DNA from: Anaerolineae bacterium
Lineage (GTDB): Bacteria > Chloroflexota > Anaerolineae > SpSt-600
Direction: 5' to 3'
Assembly (NCBI GenBank): GCA_025062375.1
Contig: JANXAG010000005.1
Coordinates: 1-64,000, forward strand
Length of the DNA: 64,000 nucleotides
Under the pieces are notes generated by a model. That model did not search any database. It was not told the DNA's origin and saw only the letters and a list, made by a program, of their open reading frames with translations. Position 1 is the first letter of the stretch. Each line of letters starts with the position of its first letter. This document shows, one piece after another, positions 26,885 through 35,751 of the stretch. The translations under genes were made by a program, and so were the position numbers.

Positions 26885-28309
26885 TCAATCCCTCGCCATG
26901 ATAGCTTTTACAATTTCTTCCATCCTCATACCCCTTGAACCCTTGACCAACACTACATCGCCGGGTTCCAGGAGCTCCAGGAGCAAAGCCACTGCCTCCT
27001 CTCTGGAATCAAAACTGTGAACCTTTTCGGGAGGCATGCCACAGGCCAGAGCTTCCTGAGCTATCATCCTGGCCCTGGGCCCAACGGTGATTAAAATTGA
27101 GGCCACTTCTACGGCTTTCCTCCCCACCTTTCGGTGGCCTTCTTCCTCGTAAGAGCCCAGTTCCAGCATATCCCCGAGAACTGCGATGCGCCTCCCGGCA
27201 AGTTCCCCAAGGACACTCAAAGCCGCAAGGGTGGAGGGTGGACTGGCATTATAGGTATCATCCAGGATGGTAGAATCCCGAATTCCCCTTACCGCCATAA
27301 GCCTCACCTGCGCTGATGTATCCTTAAGGCCCGCCATTATTTCCCCCCAGGAGAGCCCTTCCACAAGTCCCACAGCAGCTGCTGCCAGAGCAGTGTGAAC
27401 ACTGTGCCTTCCCAGCAGGGGAATGCGAGCGTGAAGGATTTCCTTTCCATAGCGGAAGCGGAAGCGAACCCCTGCCAGTCCCTCGCTCTGAATTTCATCG
27501 GCCCACAGATCAGCACGGGGGTCAAGGCCGTAGTAGAAAACCCTCGCTTTGGTCTTATCCTTCATAGCCCGGACTCTTTCATCATCGTAGTTGAGGACAG
27601 CAACTCCATCGGGGGGGAGAGCTTCCACCAGTTCGGCTTTGGCCTGAGCTATCCTTTCTATTGTGCCCAGTCTTTCAAGGTGCACCGGTTCCACACAGGT
27701 TACAACTCCTACGGCCGGAAGGGCTATATCCGCCAGCAACGCTATATCCCCCAGAGCGTGCATTCCCATCTCCAAGACCGCTCTTTCATGTTCAGGGCCC
27801 AGGTGGAGGAGGGTCAAAGGTAAGCCGATTTCGTTATTGTAATTGCCGTAGCTCTTAAGGGTTCGGAAACGCCTGGAAAGGACCGAAGCTATGAGCTCTT
27901 TGGTGGTGGTCTTGCCGATGCTCCCTGTCACTCCCACAACTCTGATGACATTCCGACGCCGCCAGAAGGCGGCCGCTTCCTGAAGGGCTCTGAGGGTTTC
28001 AGAAACCAAAAGGCAAACAGGAAATTCCACTTTCCTTTCAAGCCACTGAACTGGCCTGGTTCTGAGGTCCAGAAGGCTGCAAGGGAATTCTGGTTCCCTT
28101 TCTACCAAAGCCGCAACCGCTCCCCGGTCAAAAGCTTCCTTGACGAAAAAGTGCCCATCGGTATTTTCTCCCTTGAGGGCGATGAAGAGGAAACCCTCTC
28201 GGGCCAAGCGGGAATCGATCACCACCCCAGAGAAACGGAAGGCGGGCACTGTTTCTTCCGGGGGCTTTTCTTTTGTCAAAGCTTCCACAAGCTCCCTTAG
28301 TCCAATCAT
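26885..28309 (-). CDS. murF: UDP-MurNAc-tripeptide--D-Ala-D-Ala ligase
   Basis: A 474-residue Mur ligase that adds the D-Ala-D-Ala dipeptide made by Ddl. The ATP loop reads VGVTGSIGKTTTKELIASVL, ALEMGMHALGDIA is near residue 160, and DDTYNASPPS near 345 is typical for MurF. No murE lies in this cluster, so MurE must be encoded elsewhere. It follows ftsI with a 5-nt gap. Confidence 0.96.
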   Translation of the reverse strand: MIGLRELVEALTKEKPPEETVPAFRFSGVVIDSRLAREGFLFIALKGENTDGHFFVKEAFDRGAVAALVEREPEFPCSLLDLRTRPVQWLERKVEFPVCLLVSETLRALQEAAAFWRRRNVIRVVGVTGSIGKTTTKELIASVLSRRFRTLKSYGNYNNEIGLPLTLLHLGPEHERAVLEMGMHALGDIALLADIALPAVGVVTCVEPVHLERLGTIERIAQAKAELVEALPPDGVAVLNYDDERVRAMKDKTKARVFYYGLDPRADLWADEIQSEGLAGVRFRFRYGKEILHARIPLLGRHSVHTALAAAAVGLVEGLSWGEIMAGLKDTSAQVRLMAVRGIRDSTILDDTYNASPPSTLAALSVLGELAGRRIAVLGDMLELGSYEEEGHRKVGRKAVEVASILITVGPRARMIAQEALACGMPPEKVHSFDSREEAVALLLELLEPGDVVLVKGSRGMRMEEIVKAIMARD

Positions 28310-28314
28310 TCCTG

Positions 28315-30105
28315 CTACCTATTTACAAGCTCTTCCGGCTCATCGGGCGGAACCCCCAGGATCCTCATAGTTCGGTAAGCAAGCCTGGTGAAGGCCGGGG
28401 CAGCCACCATTATGCCGGTCTCCTTAACCGATGGTTTGTCAATCCTGACCAGAATGGCTACTTTGGGGTTCCGGGCCGGGACAAACCCTCCGAAGGAGCC
28501 GATAGAAGGCTGAGTTTTATCGTAACCGTAAGGGGTGGGAATTTCCGCAGTCCCACTTTTACCTGCAGCGGAATAGCCCGGAACATCAGCGTAGTTTTTC
28601 CAGTACTTCACCACTCCCTCCATCATGCGAGCTAAGAGGGCCGCGCTTTCCGGTGATATAGCCCTTCGCACCACATACTTCTCCACCGGGATCCGGTAGA
28701 GCTTCCCGCCACAAACCATCCCTGAAACCACTCTGGGTCGCATGAGGAGGCCCTCGTTAGCGATAGCTGCGATGGCTGCTGCCATCTGAATGGGCGTAAC
28801 AGACACCCCTTGTCCAAAGGAATTGGTCCCTAATTCTACATAGGTCCAGCCTGCCTCCCCGGGGAACTTAACTATCGGGTTGCTCTCCCCTGGCAGGTCT
28901 ATCCCGGTCCGCGTGTCAAAACCAAAACGGCGGAGGTAATTATAGTAAACTTGAGGGCCAAGGGCAAGGTTTATTTTGACCGATATCACGTTTATGGATA
29001 GAGCCAGAGCCTTTGTAGCATCCACGTTTCCATAGCTGACTCCTCCGAAATTTTTGATGGTATGGCCGCCGACGTTTATGAACCCCTCATCATAGAAGGG
29101 TGAATTTGGGTTTATGAGGCCAGAGTCAAGGGCAGCGGCGTAGGTTACCAGCTTAAAGACTGAACCCGGTTCATACAGGGAGCTTATAGCCGGATTTACC
29201 AGAAAGCTCTCTGGCACTTCGGCCGGGGAATCGGGGTTGAAATCGGGGTAGCCAGCCATGGCCAGCACCTCTCCTGTAGCCACATCAAGAACGATTATTG
29301 ATCCGCTTTGAGCCCCAGAGCTGAATATGGTCTCCCTCAGGATTTCCTCTGCTGCCTCCTGTATATCCCGATCAAGGGTAAGGATGAGACTGCATCCATC
29401 GCTTGTGGAGGCCAGGGGCAGATGGACATCCCCTGCCAGCAAGGCCGAGGATGGCTTCTCCTGGCCCGAGAGGTAAGCGTTGTAAGAGGCTTCTAAGCCG
29501 AGCTTCACATCCCCCTCGGGTAGGTAAGTGCCCAGAACATGAGAAGCCAGCTTCCCTTCGGGGTGAAAGCGGGCAGGGAAAGCTTCAAAGCCAAGCCAGC
29601 CCGGAAGCTTATCACCTTCACCGAAAGCCTCTATCAGAGCCAATTCCAGTTCCCTCTTGCGGGCCCTATCAAGCCCCTGGGCCAGAAGACAGTAGTAGTT
29701 TAGCGTGACAGAGCCGTCCTCTTTGATTTTATACTTATCCAGGCATTCCCTCAACTTCTCCTCGCTCTGGTTCAGGATGTAAGCCAGTTTCCTGGCAATC
29801 ATATCCCTCTCAGCCCCTTCAGCCCTTATGCGGTCCACGTAGGCCGCGAGCCGATAATGCAAGGTGTTTAGGACCAGGGGGTAACCCTTGCGGTCAAAGA
29901 TAAGCCCCCTGGTGATGGGCGAGGGCGGGTGTTCTTCCAGAGCATAAACGAGGTTTTCCACCTCCCTCTGGATTTGTGAGGCGGGATTTATCATCAATTG
30001 AGCCAATTTGGACAGGGAGAGGATCGCGATAAAAGCCATAACTAAACCGCTGATTTTTATCCGCTGTTCTGGTTTAAATCCGGGGAGCAGTGACCTCTTA
30101 GCCAT
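28315..30105 (-). CDS. ftsI: Septal peptidoglycan transpeptidase FtsI (class B PBP)
   Basis: A 596-residue class B penicillin-binding protein that crosslinks septal wall with FtsW. One membrane helix near the N-terminus is followed by the dimerisation domain (RGLIFDRKGYPL). The transpeptidase domain has the nucleophile motif S315-V-F-K318, then SIN near 370 and the K-S-G triad in AAGKSGTAEIP. No PASTA repeats follow, unlike many Gram-positive homologues. The ATG at 30105 has AGGAAGC upstream, while the longer frame to 30183 lies inside ftsL. Confidence 0.93.
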   Translation of the reverse strand: MAKRSLLPGFKPEQRIKISGLVMAFIAILSLSKLAQLMINPASQIQREVENLVYALEEHPPSPITRGLIFDRKGYPLVLNTLHYRLAAYVDRIRAEGAERDMIARKLAYILNQSEEKLRECLDKYKIKEDGSVTLNYYCLLAQGLDRARKRELELALIEAFGEGDKLPGWLGFEAFPARFHPEGKLASHVLGTYLPEGDVKLGLEASYNAYLSGQEKPSSALLAGDVHLPLASTSDGCSLILTLDRDIQEAAEEILRETIFSSGAQSGSIIVLDVATGEVLAMAGYPDFNPDSPAEVPESFLVNPAISSLYEPGSVFKLVTYAAALDSGLINPNSPFYDEGFINVGGHTIKNFGGVSYGNVDATKALALSINVISVKINLALGPQVYYNYLRRFGFDTRTGIDLPGESNPIVKFPGEAGWTYVELGTNSFGQGVSVTPIQMAAAIAAIANEGLLMRPRVVSGMVCGGKLYRIPVEKYVVRRAISPESAALLARMMEGVVKYWKNYADVPGYSAAGKSGTAEIPTPYGYDKTQPSIGSFGGFVPARNPKVAILVRIDKPSVKETGIMVAAPAFTRLAYRTMRILGVPPDEPEELVNR

Positions 30106-30113
30106 TTTGCTTC

Positions 30114-30425
30114 CTAAGGCCCACGGACTAGCACTTCCCAATCCTTGGGACGGAAAAAGCCAGCAACGTCTGCCAGGAAGCACGCTTCAGTAACCTGCTC
30201 CAGGAGGGCGATGTTCTCCTTCTTAAGGAGAAAAACCTGTTTTTCCAGGGCCTGGACTTCGATCTGCAGAGCTTCCGTCTGAGCGCGAGCAGCAAAGCTC
30301 AACCAGGTCACCATCACCACCAGAGCTGAAATGAGCAGCAGAAAAAGGCCTGTCTTTTCAGCAATCCTGGCAATACCTGTAATTTGAACCCTGGCCTCCG
30401 ATAGAGAGAAAGCCTCGTTCCTCAT
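30114..30425 (-). CDS. ftsL: FtsL-like division protein
   Basis: A 103-residue bitopic protein with a short cytoplasmic part, one membrane helix (about 27-46) and a leucine-rich coiled coil (about 48-80). FtsL and FtsB/DivIC share this plan and little else, so the name rests on position between rsmH and ftsI, where ftsL is normally found. In other bacteria FtsL forms a complex with FtsB and FtsQ that activates FtsWI. Its ATG abuts the rsmH stop directly. Confidence 0.75.
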   Translation of the reverse strand: MRNEAFSLSEARVQITGIARIAEKTGLFLLLISALVVMVTWLSFAARAQTEALQIEVQALEKQVFLLKKENIALLEQVTEACFLADVAGFFRPKDWEVLVRGP

Positions 30426-31340
30426 CTACGGCCTCCTTTCAGCTATCCGGAGTTTAGCACTGCGACTTCTGGGATTAGCTTTTACCTCTTCCGGAGAAGG
30501 CTTCACCGGTTTTGCGGTAATGACCTTCAGGGTTGCTCTGTGTCCGCAGACACACACAGGCATCTCAGGGGGGCATATGCAGTCCCTGGATTCCTGCCGG
30601 AAAAACTCTTTAACGATGCGATCCTCCAGGGAGTGGAAAGAAATCACCGCAAGCCGGCCTCCTGGTTTCAAGAGCTCTATAGTCTGAGGCAAAGCTTCCT
30701 TAAGGTTGTCCAACTCCTGGTTAACCGCTATCCGGATAGCCTGGAAAACCCGCGTGGCGGGATGAATTTTCCTCCCCGAACCCACCACCTGCTCCACCAC
30801 TTTGGCCAGTTCCAGGGTTGAACGAATGGGCCTTGCCTGGACTATAGCCCTGGCAATACGACGAGCTCTGGGTTCTTCTCCGTATCTCCAGATTATATCT
30901 GCCAGCTCTTCTTCCGGAGTGCGGTTGACAATGTGGTAAGCCGAGAGCTTACTGCTCCGATCGTAGCGCATATCTAAGGGGCCGTTGAGGTAAAAGGAAA
31001 AGCCTCTTTGGGGATCTTCCACCTGAAAGAAGGCAAAGCCAAGGTCAAAGAGAATTCCATCCACCTGGAAGAAACCCTCCCTCCTGGCTGTGATGGCCAG
31101 ATCCCTGTAGTTGGCTTTGACCAGAGCTACCCTCCCTCTGAAACGGGCCAGCTTTTCTGAAGCCTTTTCCAGAGCTTTATCGTCCGCATCAATCCCCAAA
31201 AGGCAACCATCGGGAGAAGAGGCTTCCAGAATGGCTTCAGCGTGGCCTCCTTCTCCCACAGTAGCATCTATATACAGGCCTCCCGGTTTTACAGCCAGCC
31301 CTTTTACCACCTCTTCCAGAAGCACTGGAATGTGTGACAT
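30426..31340 (-). CDS. rsmH: 16S rRNA (cytosine1402-N4)-methyltransferase
   Basis: A 304-residue SAM-dependent enzyme that methylates the P-site base C1402 of 16S rRNA. The N-terminus HIPVLLEEVVKGL, SAM motif DATVGEGGHAEAIL, GILFDLG and the C-terminal AVISFHSLEDRIVK are all family signatures. A CICPPEMPVCVCG cysteine cluster near residue 275 is also typical. It directly follows mraZ. Confidence 0.97.
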   Translation of the reverse strand: MSHIPVLLEEVVKGLAVKPGGLYIDATVGEGGHAEAILEASSPDGCLLGIDADDKALEKASEKLARFRGRVALVKANYRDLAITARREGFFQVDGILFDLGFAFFQVEDPQRGFSFYLNGPLDMRYDRSSKLSAYHIVNRTPEEELADIIWRYGEEPRARRIARAIVQARPIRSTLELAKVVEQVVGSGRKIHPATRVFQAIRIAVNQELDNLKEALPQTIELLKPGGRLAVISFHSLEDRIVKEFFRQESRDCICPPEMPVCVCGHRATLKVITAKPVKPSPEEVKANPRSRSAKLRIAERRP

Positions 31341-31769
31341 CTAAATTCCCAGTTCCCTGAATTGCTCGGCGAAGGGGATTTCTTCCTTCCGGAAACGCTC
31401 TACCAGTTCGTTCCAGCGCTTTTCGCTCCAGATTTCAATTCTTTTTCCCTGCCCTATGATGACCACAACGTCATTGAGGCCAGCGAATTCCCTCAGATGG
31501 GATGGGATCAGAATTCGGCCGAGCTTATCCATCTGGCATTCTTCTCCTGAAAGCAAAAGGCGGCTGAAAGCCCTGGCTGTGGGATTCGTAAGGGGTAGCT
31601 CCTCAACCTTCTGGACTATCTCATTCCAGATGGAAAGGGGGAACAGAAAGAGGCACCCGTCCAGCCCTCGGGTCAAGAACATGCCATCCTGCAGGAAAGG
31701 ACGAAACTTAGCCGGTATTATGATCCTGCCTTTTTCATCAATGGAATGCCTTGATTCTCCTGAGAACAT
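31341..31769 (-). CDS. mraZ: Transcriptional regulator MraZ
   Basis: A 142-residue protein with two AbrB-like SpoVT repeats: SIDEKGRIIIPAKFR near the N-terminus and MDKLGRILIPSHLR in the second half. MraZ rings bind short direct repeats in front of their own gene and repress the division cluster. The ATG at 31769 gives the standard MFSGESRHSIDEKGR beginning. A GTG at 31799 would start inside the operator repeats and lacks a ribosome site. It is the first gene of the 16-gene cluster. Confidence 0.93.
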   Translation of the reverse strand: MFSGESRHSIDEKGRIIIPAKFRPFLQDGMFLTRGLDGCLFLFPLSIWNEIVQKVEELPLTNPTARAFSRLLLSGEECQMDKLGRILIPSHLREFAGLNDVVVIIGQGKRIEIWSEKRWNELVERFRKEEIPFAEQFRELGI

Positions 31770-31785
31770 TTGCCCTGGGAATCCA

Positions 31786-31816
31786 CCACTATCATCCACT
31801 AATTACCACTATTTTA
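31786..31816 (-). promoter_or_regulatory. MraZ operator (three AGTGG repeats) with -10 box
   Basis: Minus strand: AGTGG occurs at 31810-31806, 31800-31796 and 31790-31786, exactly 10 bp apart. A TAAAAT -10-like box sits right upstream at 31816-31811, so the repeats lie over the likely start site and early leader. Published MraZ boxes are GTG-containing direct repeats with a 10-bp period, so self-repression is the natural reading. The -35 is not clear. Confidence 0.8.
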
Positions 31817-31923
31817 CTACAACCCTCTAAAAAACGCCAGCCACTGGGGGTAGATTTTTGTCAAATTTTAAGGTAACAGACCACCTGGCCCTCTTGCGGA
31901 CACCAGCTTTTACACGCTCTGAA

Positions 31924-31952
31924 TTGCTAAATTGAGAATGAAGTTGTAAAAT
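31924..31952 (+). promoter_or_regulatory. Promoter of the site-2 protease operon
   Basis: -35 TTGCTA (31924-31929), 17-nt spacer, -10 TAAAAT (31947-31952). The leader would be about 14 nt, carrying the GGGAGG ribosome site. Confidence 0.55.
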
Positions 31953-31972
31953 TAACCCGGGAGGTAAAAGCC

Positions 31973-32608
31973 ATGGTCGACATAGTGGGATTGCTCTTCT
32001 TCGTTGTGTTGGGCATCACAGTGCACGAGTTTGCTCATGCCTGGGCCGCCGACAAGCTCGGCGATCCCACGGCTCGCTATCTGGGGAGGCTTACCCTTAA
32101 CCCATTGGCTCATCTAGATCCACTGGGGACCTTAATGTTCTTGGTCTCCATCGTTTACGGTTTTGGTATCGGTTGGGGGAAGCCAGTCCCTGTGAACCCA
32201 CGCAACATCCGAAAGTTACCTGTGGTCACAGGGATGGGTCTGATTGCCTTTGCAGGCCCCCTCTCCAACCTCCTCCTGGCCTCTATCCTGGCTCTAATCC
32301 TGCACCTGCCCGTGCCCTTCAATCTTTCCCCTTTCCTTATGGCGGGGGTTTTCGCTAACGTCGGCCTGGCTCTTTTTAACCTTCTGCCCCTGCCTCCTCT
32401 CGATGGGTTTGATGTCGTTATGGGGGTTGTCGGATCCTTCAGGGGACGCACTGCTTATAACCTCCTCCGCCGGCTTGCCCGCCTGGAAGTCCATGGCTCT
32501 ATACTCCTTTTTGCCCTTCTGGCCATCGATTACCTCTTCCCCGTAAACATTTTGGGAAGCATCCTGGGCCCACCCTTCCGCTTCATCACCTCACTGCTCC
32601 TGAGGTGA
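31973..32608 (+). CDS. Site-2 protease family membrane metalloprotease
   Basis: A 211-residue polytopic protein of peptidase family M50. The zinc motif HEFAH is at 18-22 in the first helix, and the third ligand is Asp144 in LPLPPLDGFDVV. Four to five membrane segments are seen and there is no PDZ or CBS domain, so it belongs to the small minimal group. Substrates of this group are mostly unknown. The GGGAGGTAAAAGCC leader supports the start at 31973. It opens a four-gene run with an HD protein, an archaemetzincin and an amidohydrolase. Confidence 0.9.
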   Translation: MVDIVGLLFFVVLGITVHEFAHAWAADKLGDPTARYLGRLTLNPLAHLDPLGTLMFLVSIVYGFGIGWGKPVPVNPRNIRKLPVVTGMGLIAFAGPLSNLLLASILALILHLPVPFNLSPFLMAGVFANVGLALFNLLPLPPLDGFDVVMGVVGSFRGRTAYNLLRRLARLEVHGSILLFALLAIDYLFPVNILGSILGPPFRFITSLLLR

Positions 32609-32618
32609 GGTTATCCTC

Positions 32619-33155
32619 ATGGTCAGGATCATCAGGCAGGCTTTATACCGGACCTGGCAGTTCTTCCAGGCTCTTTCAGCCTATTTAGGCGAAGAGGACC
32701 TGAAGGTCTTGAGGGAAAATCTGACCCTTGAGGAGCTGGCGGCCTTTACCCGCATGCCTCAGGCCGATCAGCGCCACAGCCTTGATGTTTATTACACCCT
32801 CGTGCGTAGGGGAAAAACCCACCCCGATCTTCTAAAAGCAGCCCTCCTTCACGATATCGGCAAGGGCGAAGGGGAAATTCGCCTCTGGCACAGAGTGACC
32901 ATAGTGCTGGTCAGAGCTTTCTTCCCCAGAGCTCTCAAATGGCTTGCCGTCCCCGATGGGTGGCGTCGCCCCTTTTACATCCATTACTATCACCCTATCC
33001 TGGGAGCCAAGATAGCCCAGAAGCTCGGCTGCAGCCCCCTCACAGTGGAATTGATCCTGAGGCATCAACCAGCCCTTGAGCTTCCGCCCTGGGACCCATC
33101 CCCTGAAGTCCAAGAGCTCCTCAGGTCCCTTCAAGAGGTGGATGGAACAAAATGA
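32619..33155 (+). CDS. HD-domain phosphohydrolase-like protein
   Basis: A 178-residue protein with an HD domain. The metal ligands are the H53 of QRHSLDVY, the H78-D79 pair in ALLHDIGKGEG, and later His residues in IHYYHPILGA and ILRHQPAL. HD proteins hydrolyse phosphate esters of nucleotides or nucleic acids, and nothing here narrows the substrate. The domain fills nearly the whole protein. Its TGA overlaps the ATG of the archaemetzincin gene (ATGA). Confidence 0.82.
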   Translation: MVRIIRQALYRTWQFFQALSAYLGEEDLKVLRENLTLEELAAFTRMPQADQRHSLDVYYTLVRRGKTHPDLLKAALLHDIGKGEGEIRLWHRVTIVLVRAFFPRALKWLAVPDGWRRPFYIHYYHPILGAKIAQKLGCSPLTVELILRHQPALELPPWDPSPEVQELLRSLQEVDGTK

Positions 33156-33679
33156 CGATAGCCCTTGTCCCCTTCGGCCAGGTGGAGCTAAAGGTTCTGG
33201 AACACCTGAAAGAGGCTTTGAAGAAAACTTTCGGGAAGGAGTGCGAAATTTTACCCTCAATTCCCACTCCAGCCGAGGCTTTCAATCCTTCCCGCCGCCA
33301 GTACTTTTCCGATTTCTTTCTGGAATACTTGAGCAAACTTGAGGTCAAGAAGGCGATAAAGGTGCTGGGGATTACAGAGGTTGACCTCTATACAAGAGGC
33401 CTCAATTTTGTCTTCGGGCAAGCTAGGCTTGGAGGCAGGGAAGCAGTTATATCCCTGGCAAGGCTGCGCCAGAGCTTTTACGGCTTACCGGAGGACGAAC
33501 AGCTCCTGCTGGAGCGAGCCCTCAAGGAAGCTGTTCACGAATTAGGCCACACCTGGGGACTCACTCACTGCCCAGATCCCCTATGCGTGATGCATTTTTC
33601 CAATTCCCTTCGGGATACAGACGTAAAGAAGGCAGAGTTTTGCCCCCGCTGCCTTTTAATCCTTAAAGCTCGCCTTTGA
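33152..33679 (+). CDS. Archaemetzincin family zinc protease
   Basis: A 175-residue metzincin. The zinc motif is HELGHTWGLTH (129-139) followed by C140, C145, the Met-turn M147 and C164-x2-C167, which together give the second, structural zinc site peculiar to archaemetzincins. These enzymes are common in archaea and patchy in bacteria, and the role in prokaryotes is unknown. No signal peptide is seen, so it should be cytoplasmic. It is coupled to the HD gene by a 4-nt overlap. Confidence 0.92.
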   Translation: MTIALVPFGQVELKVLEHLKEALKKTFGKECEILPSIPTPAEAFNPSRRQYFSDFFLEYLSKLEVKKAIKVLGITEVDLYTRGLNFVFGQARLGGREAVISLARLRQSFYGLPEDEQLLLERALKEAVHELGHTWGLTHCPDPLCVMHFSNSLRDTDVKKAEFCPRCLLILKARL

Positions 33680-33690
33680 GGAGAGGCCAT

Positions 33691-35277
33691 ATGGAAGCAG
33701 ATCTTGTCCTTTACAACGGCGTTGTCTACGATATGGTAAGCCCTTCACCGGGAAAGGCTATTGCCATAAGGGCTGGGAAAGTGCTCAGGATAGGATCAAA
33801 CCAGGAAATCCTTTCCCTGCTGGGCCCCGAAGGTTTAGCTATCGATCTCAAAGGCGCCACTGCCATTCCAGGCCTCGTGGATGGGCACTTTCACCTCCTT
33901 GGCTATGCCATGCGCCTCATCAGCCTGGACCTTTCAGGACTTGATTCCAAGGAGAAAGTGCTGGAAAAAGTAGCAGCCAAAGCCTTCTCAACGCCCCCGG
34001 GCCAATGGATAACCGGTGGAGGCTGGGATAGGAACCTCTGGCCTGACCCATCTTTTCCAACCTGCAAAGACCTGGATCGGGTTTCCCCTCATAATCCTGT
34101 GGCCCTTTACAGCAAGGACGGCCATACCATCTGGCTCAATTCCCTCGCCCTCAGGGAACTTGGGATAACTCCTTCAACGCCAGATCCCCCGGGCGGGGTA
34201 ATTGAGCGAGATCCTCATGGTCAGCCCACTGGGATCCTCAAGGAAAAAGCTGTGAAGATGGTGCGACAGGCTATGGAAGCTCCCTCCTCCCCTCTCCTCC
34301 AGCAGGCAGTTGAGGAAGCTCTTGAGAGCCTGATCCGCAAAGGCCTGGTGGGACTCCACAATTGCGAAGATGAAAGAGCCTTGGCCCTGCTTCAGGAAAT
34401 GAAGAATCAGGGCAAGCTCAAAATGCGCATCCTCCACCACATCCCGGCCGAAAACTTAGAAGCAGCTGTGAAGTTAGGGATAAAAAGCGGCTTCGGAGAC
34501 GATTACCTCCGTATCGGAGGGGTCAAGATCTTCGCCGACGGCTCCCTCGGCTCTCGGACGGCCGCTATGCTTGAGCCCTATCTTGAAGAACCAGAAAATC
34601 TTGGCATCTTAATCCTGACCAGGGAAGAACTTGAGGCACTCGTTTTGAAAGCGGGAGAAGCCGGTCTTTCGGTGGCTATCCATGCCATAGGCGATAGAGC
34701 TAACCGGGTTGTTCTGGATGTGCTGGAGAAAGCCCCGCGCCTTCGCCACCGCATTGAACACGTCCAGCTCCTTGCCCCTGAAGATATGCCGCGCCTGGCA
34801 AAGCTGGGAATTGTTGCCTCCATGCAACCTATCCACGCCACTTCAGATATGGAGATGGCCGAGCGGTACTGGGGTAAGGAGCGGTGCCGCTGGGCCTATG
34901 CCTGGCGAAGCCTGCTTGAAGAGGGCACAATTCTGGCTTTCGGCTCCGATTGCCCCGTGGAACCTCCTGACCCATTACTGGGCATTCATGCAGCCGTAAC
35001 CAGACGCCGTCTTGACGGCTCGCCAGGGCCTGAAGGATGGTTTCCGGAGCAGCGGTTAAAAGTTGAAGAAGCAGTGAGAGCCTATACCTGGGGCAATGCC
35101 TTCGCCGCCGGAGAGGAGAAAAAGCGCGGAACCCTCGCCCCTAACATGTTAGCCGACATCTCCATCCTCTCGGAAGATATATTCCGGATACCCCCTGAAA
35201 AAATCCCTGCGACCGAGGTGCTGGGGACCGTGATCGGAGGAGAGATCGCTTTCATCCACGCCTCCATATCGCCCTGA
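33691..35277 (+). CDS. Amidohydrolase family 3 protein (YtcJ-like)
   Basis: A 528-residue metal-dependent hydrolase. The N-terminal beta domain begins ADLVLYNGVVYD. The metal pair is in PGLVDGHFHLLGY, GGGWDRNLW is near residue 110, and IHAIGDRANRVVLD and GSDCPVEPPDPL carry later ligands. YtcJ-type enzymes hydrolyse exocyclic amide or imide bonds in varied substrates, which cannot be told from sequence. The ATG at 33691 follows GAGGAGAGG. A TTG at 33676 would overlap the preceding stop and is less likely. Confidence 0.9.
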   Translation: MEADLVLYNGVVYDMVSPSPGKAIAIRAGKVLRIGSNQEILSLLGPEGLAIDLKGATAIPGLVDGHFHLLGYAMRLISLDLSGLDSKEKVLEKVAAKAFSTPPGQWITGGGWDRNLWPDPSFPTCKDLDRVSPHNPVALYSKDGHTIWLNSLALRELGITPSTPDPPGGVIERDPHGQPTGILKEKAVKMVRQAMEAPSSPLLQQAVEEALESLIRKGLVGLHNCEDERALALLQEMKNQGKLKMRILHHIPAENLEAAVKLGIKSGFGDDYLRIGGVKIFADGSLGSRTAAMLEPYLEEPENLGILILTREELEALVLKAGEAGLSVAIHAIGDRANRVVLDVLEKAPRLRHRIEHVQLLAPEDMPRLAKLGIVASMQPIHATSDMEMAERYWGKERCRWAYAWRSLLEEGTILAFGSDCPVEPPDPLLGIHAAVTRRRLDGSPGPEGWFPEQRLKVEEAVRAYTWGNAFAAGEEKKRGTLAPNMLADISILSEDIFRIPPEKIPATEVLGTVIGGEIAFIHASISP

Positions 35278-35452
35278 GTCTCAGGATAGAACCCTCCAGG
35301 CCCATGGGAACAAGGGAAAGGGTGCTGTTTCCGATGCTGAAGTCTCATTTCAAAAAGCGAATGCCCGGATGCAGGCGTCGGGGAGCTCACAATCACCTGC
35401 TCCTGGCCACGAGGGGGCCGAAGAGCGTAAGTCCAAAGGGCGGGAGCGTAGC

Positions 35453-35481
35453 TTGACAAAAGGGGTTACCTGTGCTAATAT
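35453..35481 (+). promoter_or_regulatory. Promoter of the SAM-riboswitch operon
   Basis: Perfect -35 TTGACA (35453-35458), 17-nt spacer, -10 TAATAT (35476-35481). Transcription should begin near 35488, about 43 nt before the aptamer. The stretch from the amidohydrolase stop to this promoter (35278-35452) shows no gene, repeat or clear terminator. Confidence 0.88.
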
Positions 35482-35530
35482 TCCCCCGAAATTTGGGCTA
35501 AATTCCTTTAAAACTGAAAAGATCCGGGCG

Positions 35531-35651
35531 CTCTTATCAAGAGGGGTGGAGGGACCGGCCCTGTGAAGCCCCGGCAACCAGAACCGGTAAAAGCCGGTTC
35601 CAGGTGCCAATTCCGGCAGTATGCCCTCCAGGCATTACTGGGAGATAAGAG
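35531..35651 (+). ncRNA. SAM-I riboswitch (S-box)
   Basis: P1 is CTCTTATC (35531-35538) paired with GATAAGAG (35644-35651). Core elements follow the S-box pattern: AGAGGGGTGGAGGGA, then CTGTGAAGCCCCGGCAACC, then GGTGCCAATTCC. The P3 arm is an ACCGGT...ACCGGTT-like inverted repeat near 35573-35600. It precedes mtnA, a core-MetE-like gene and metK, all of SAM and methionine metabolism, which confirms the call. SAM binding should allow the terminator just downstream to form. Confidence 0.97.
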
Positions 35652-35667
35652 TGGAATCCGGCAGGAT

Positions 35668-35691
35668 TTCCCTCCCAGTGGAGGGAATTTT
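35668..35691 (+). terminator. Intrinsic terminator of the SAM riboswitch
   Basis: An 8-bp perfect stem TTCCCTCC (35668-35675) with GGAGGGAA (35680-35687), a 4-nt loop, then TTTT. It lies between the aptamer and mtnA and acts as the expression platform. Confidence 0.9.
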
Positions 35692-35751
35692 GTTCCTTTG
35701 GGCGCCCAAAAACAGGGTGCCTTTAATTTTTATCCATGGGTGGAGGGGAAA

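Noticed and set aside
31859-31864. TTGACA on the minus strand as the -35 of mraZ
   Set aside because: No -10-like sequence lies 16-18 nt downstream (GCTGGC is found), so it is not paired with a promoter I can support.
35563-35751. 63-codon upstream extension of mtnA
   Set aside because: The bases form the SAM-I aptamer and terminator, and MtnA homologues begin at the RTIEWHEG stretch.
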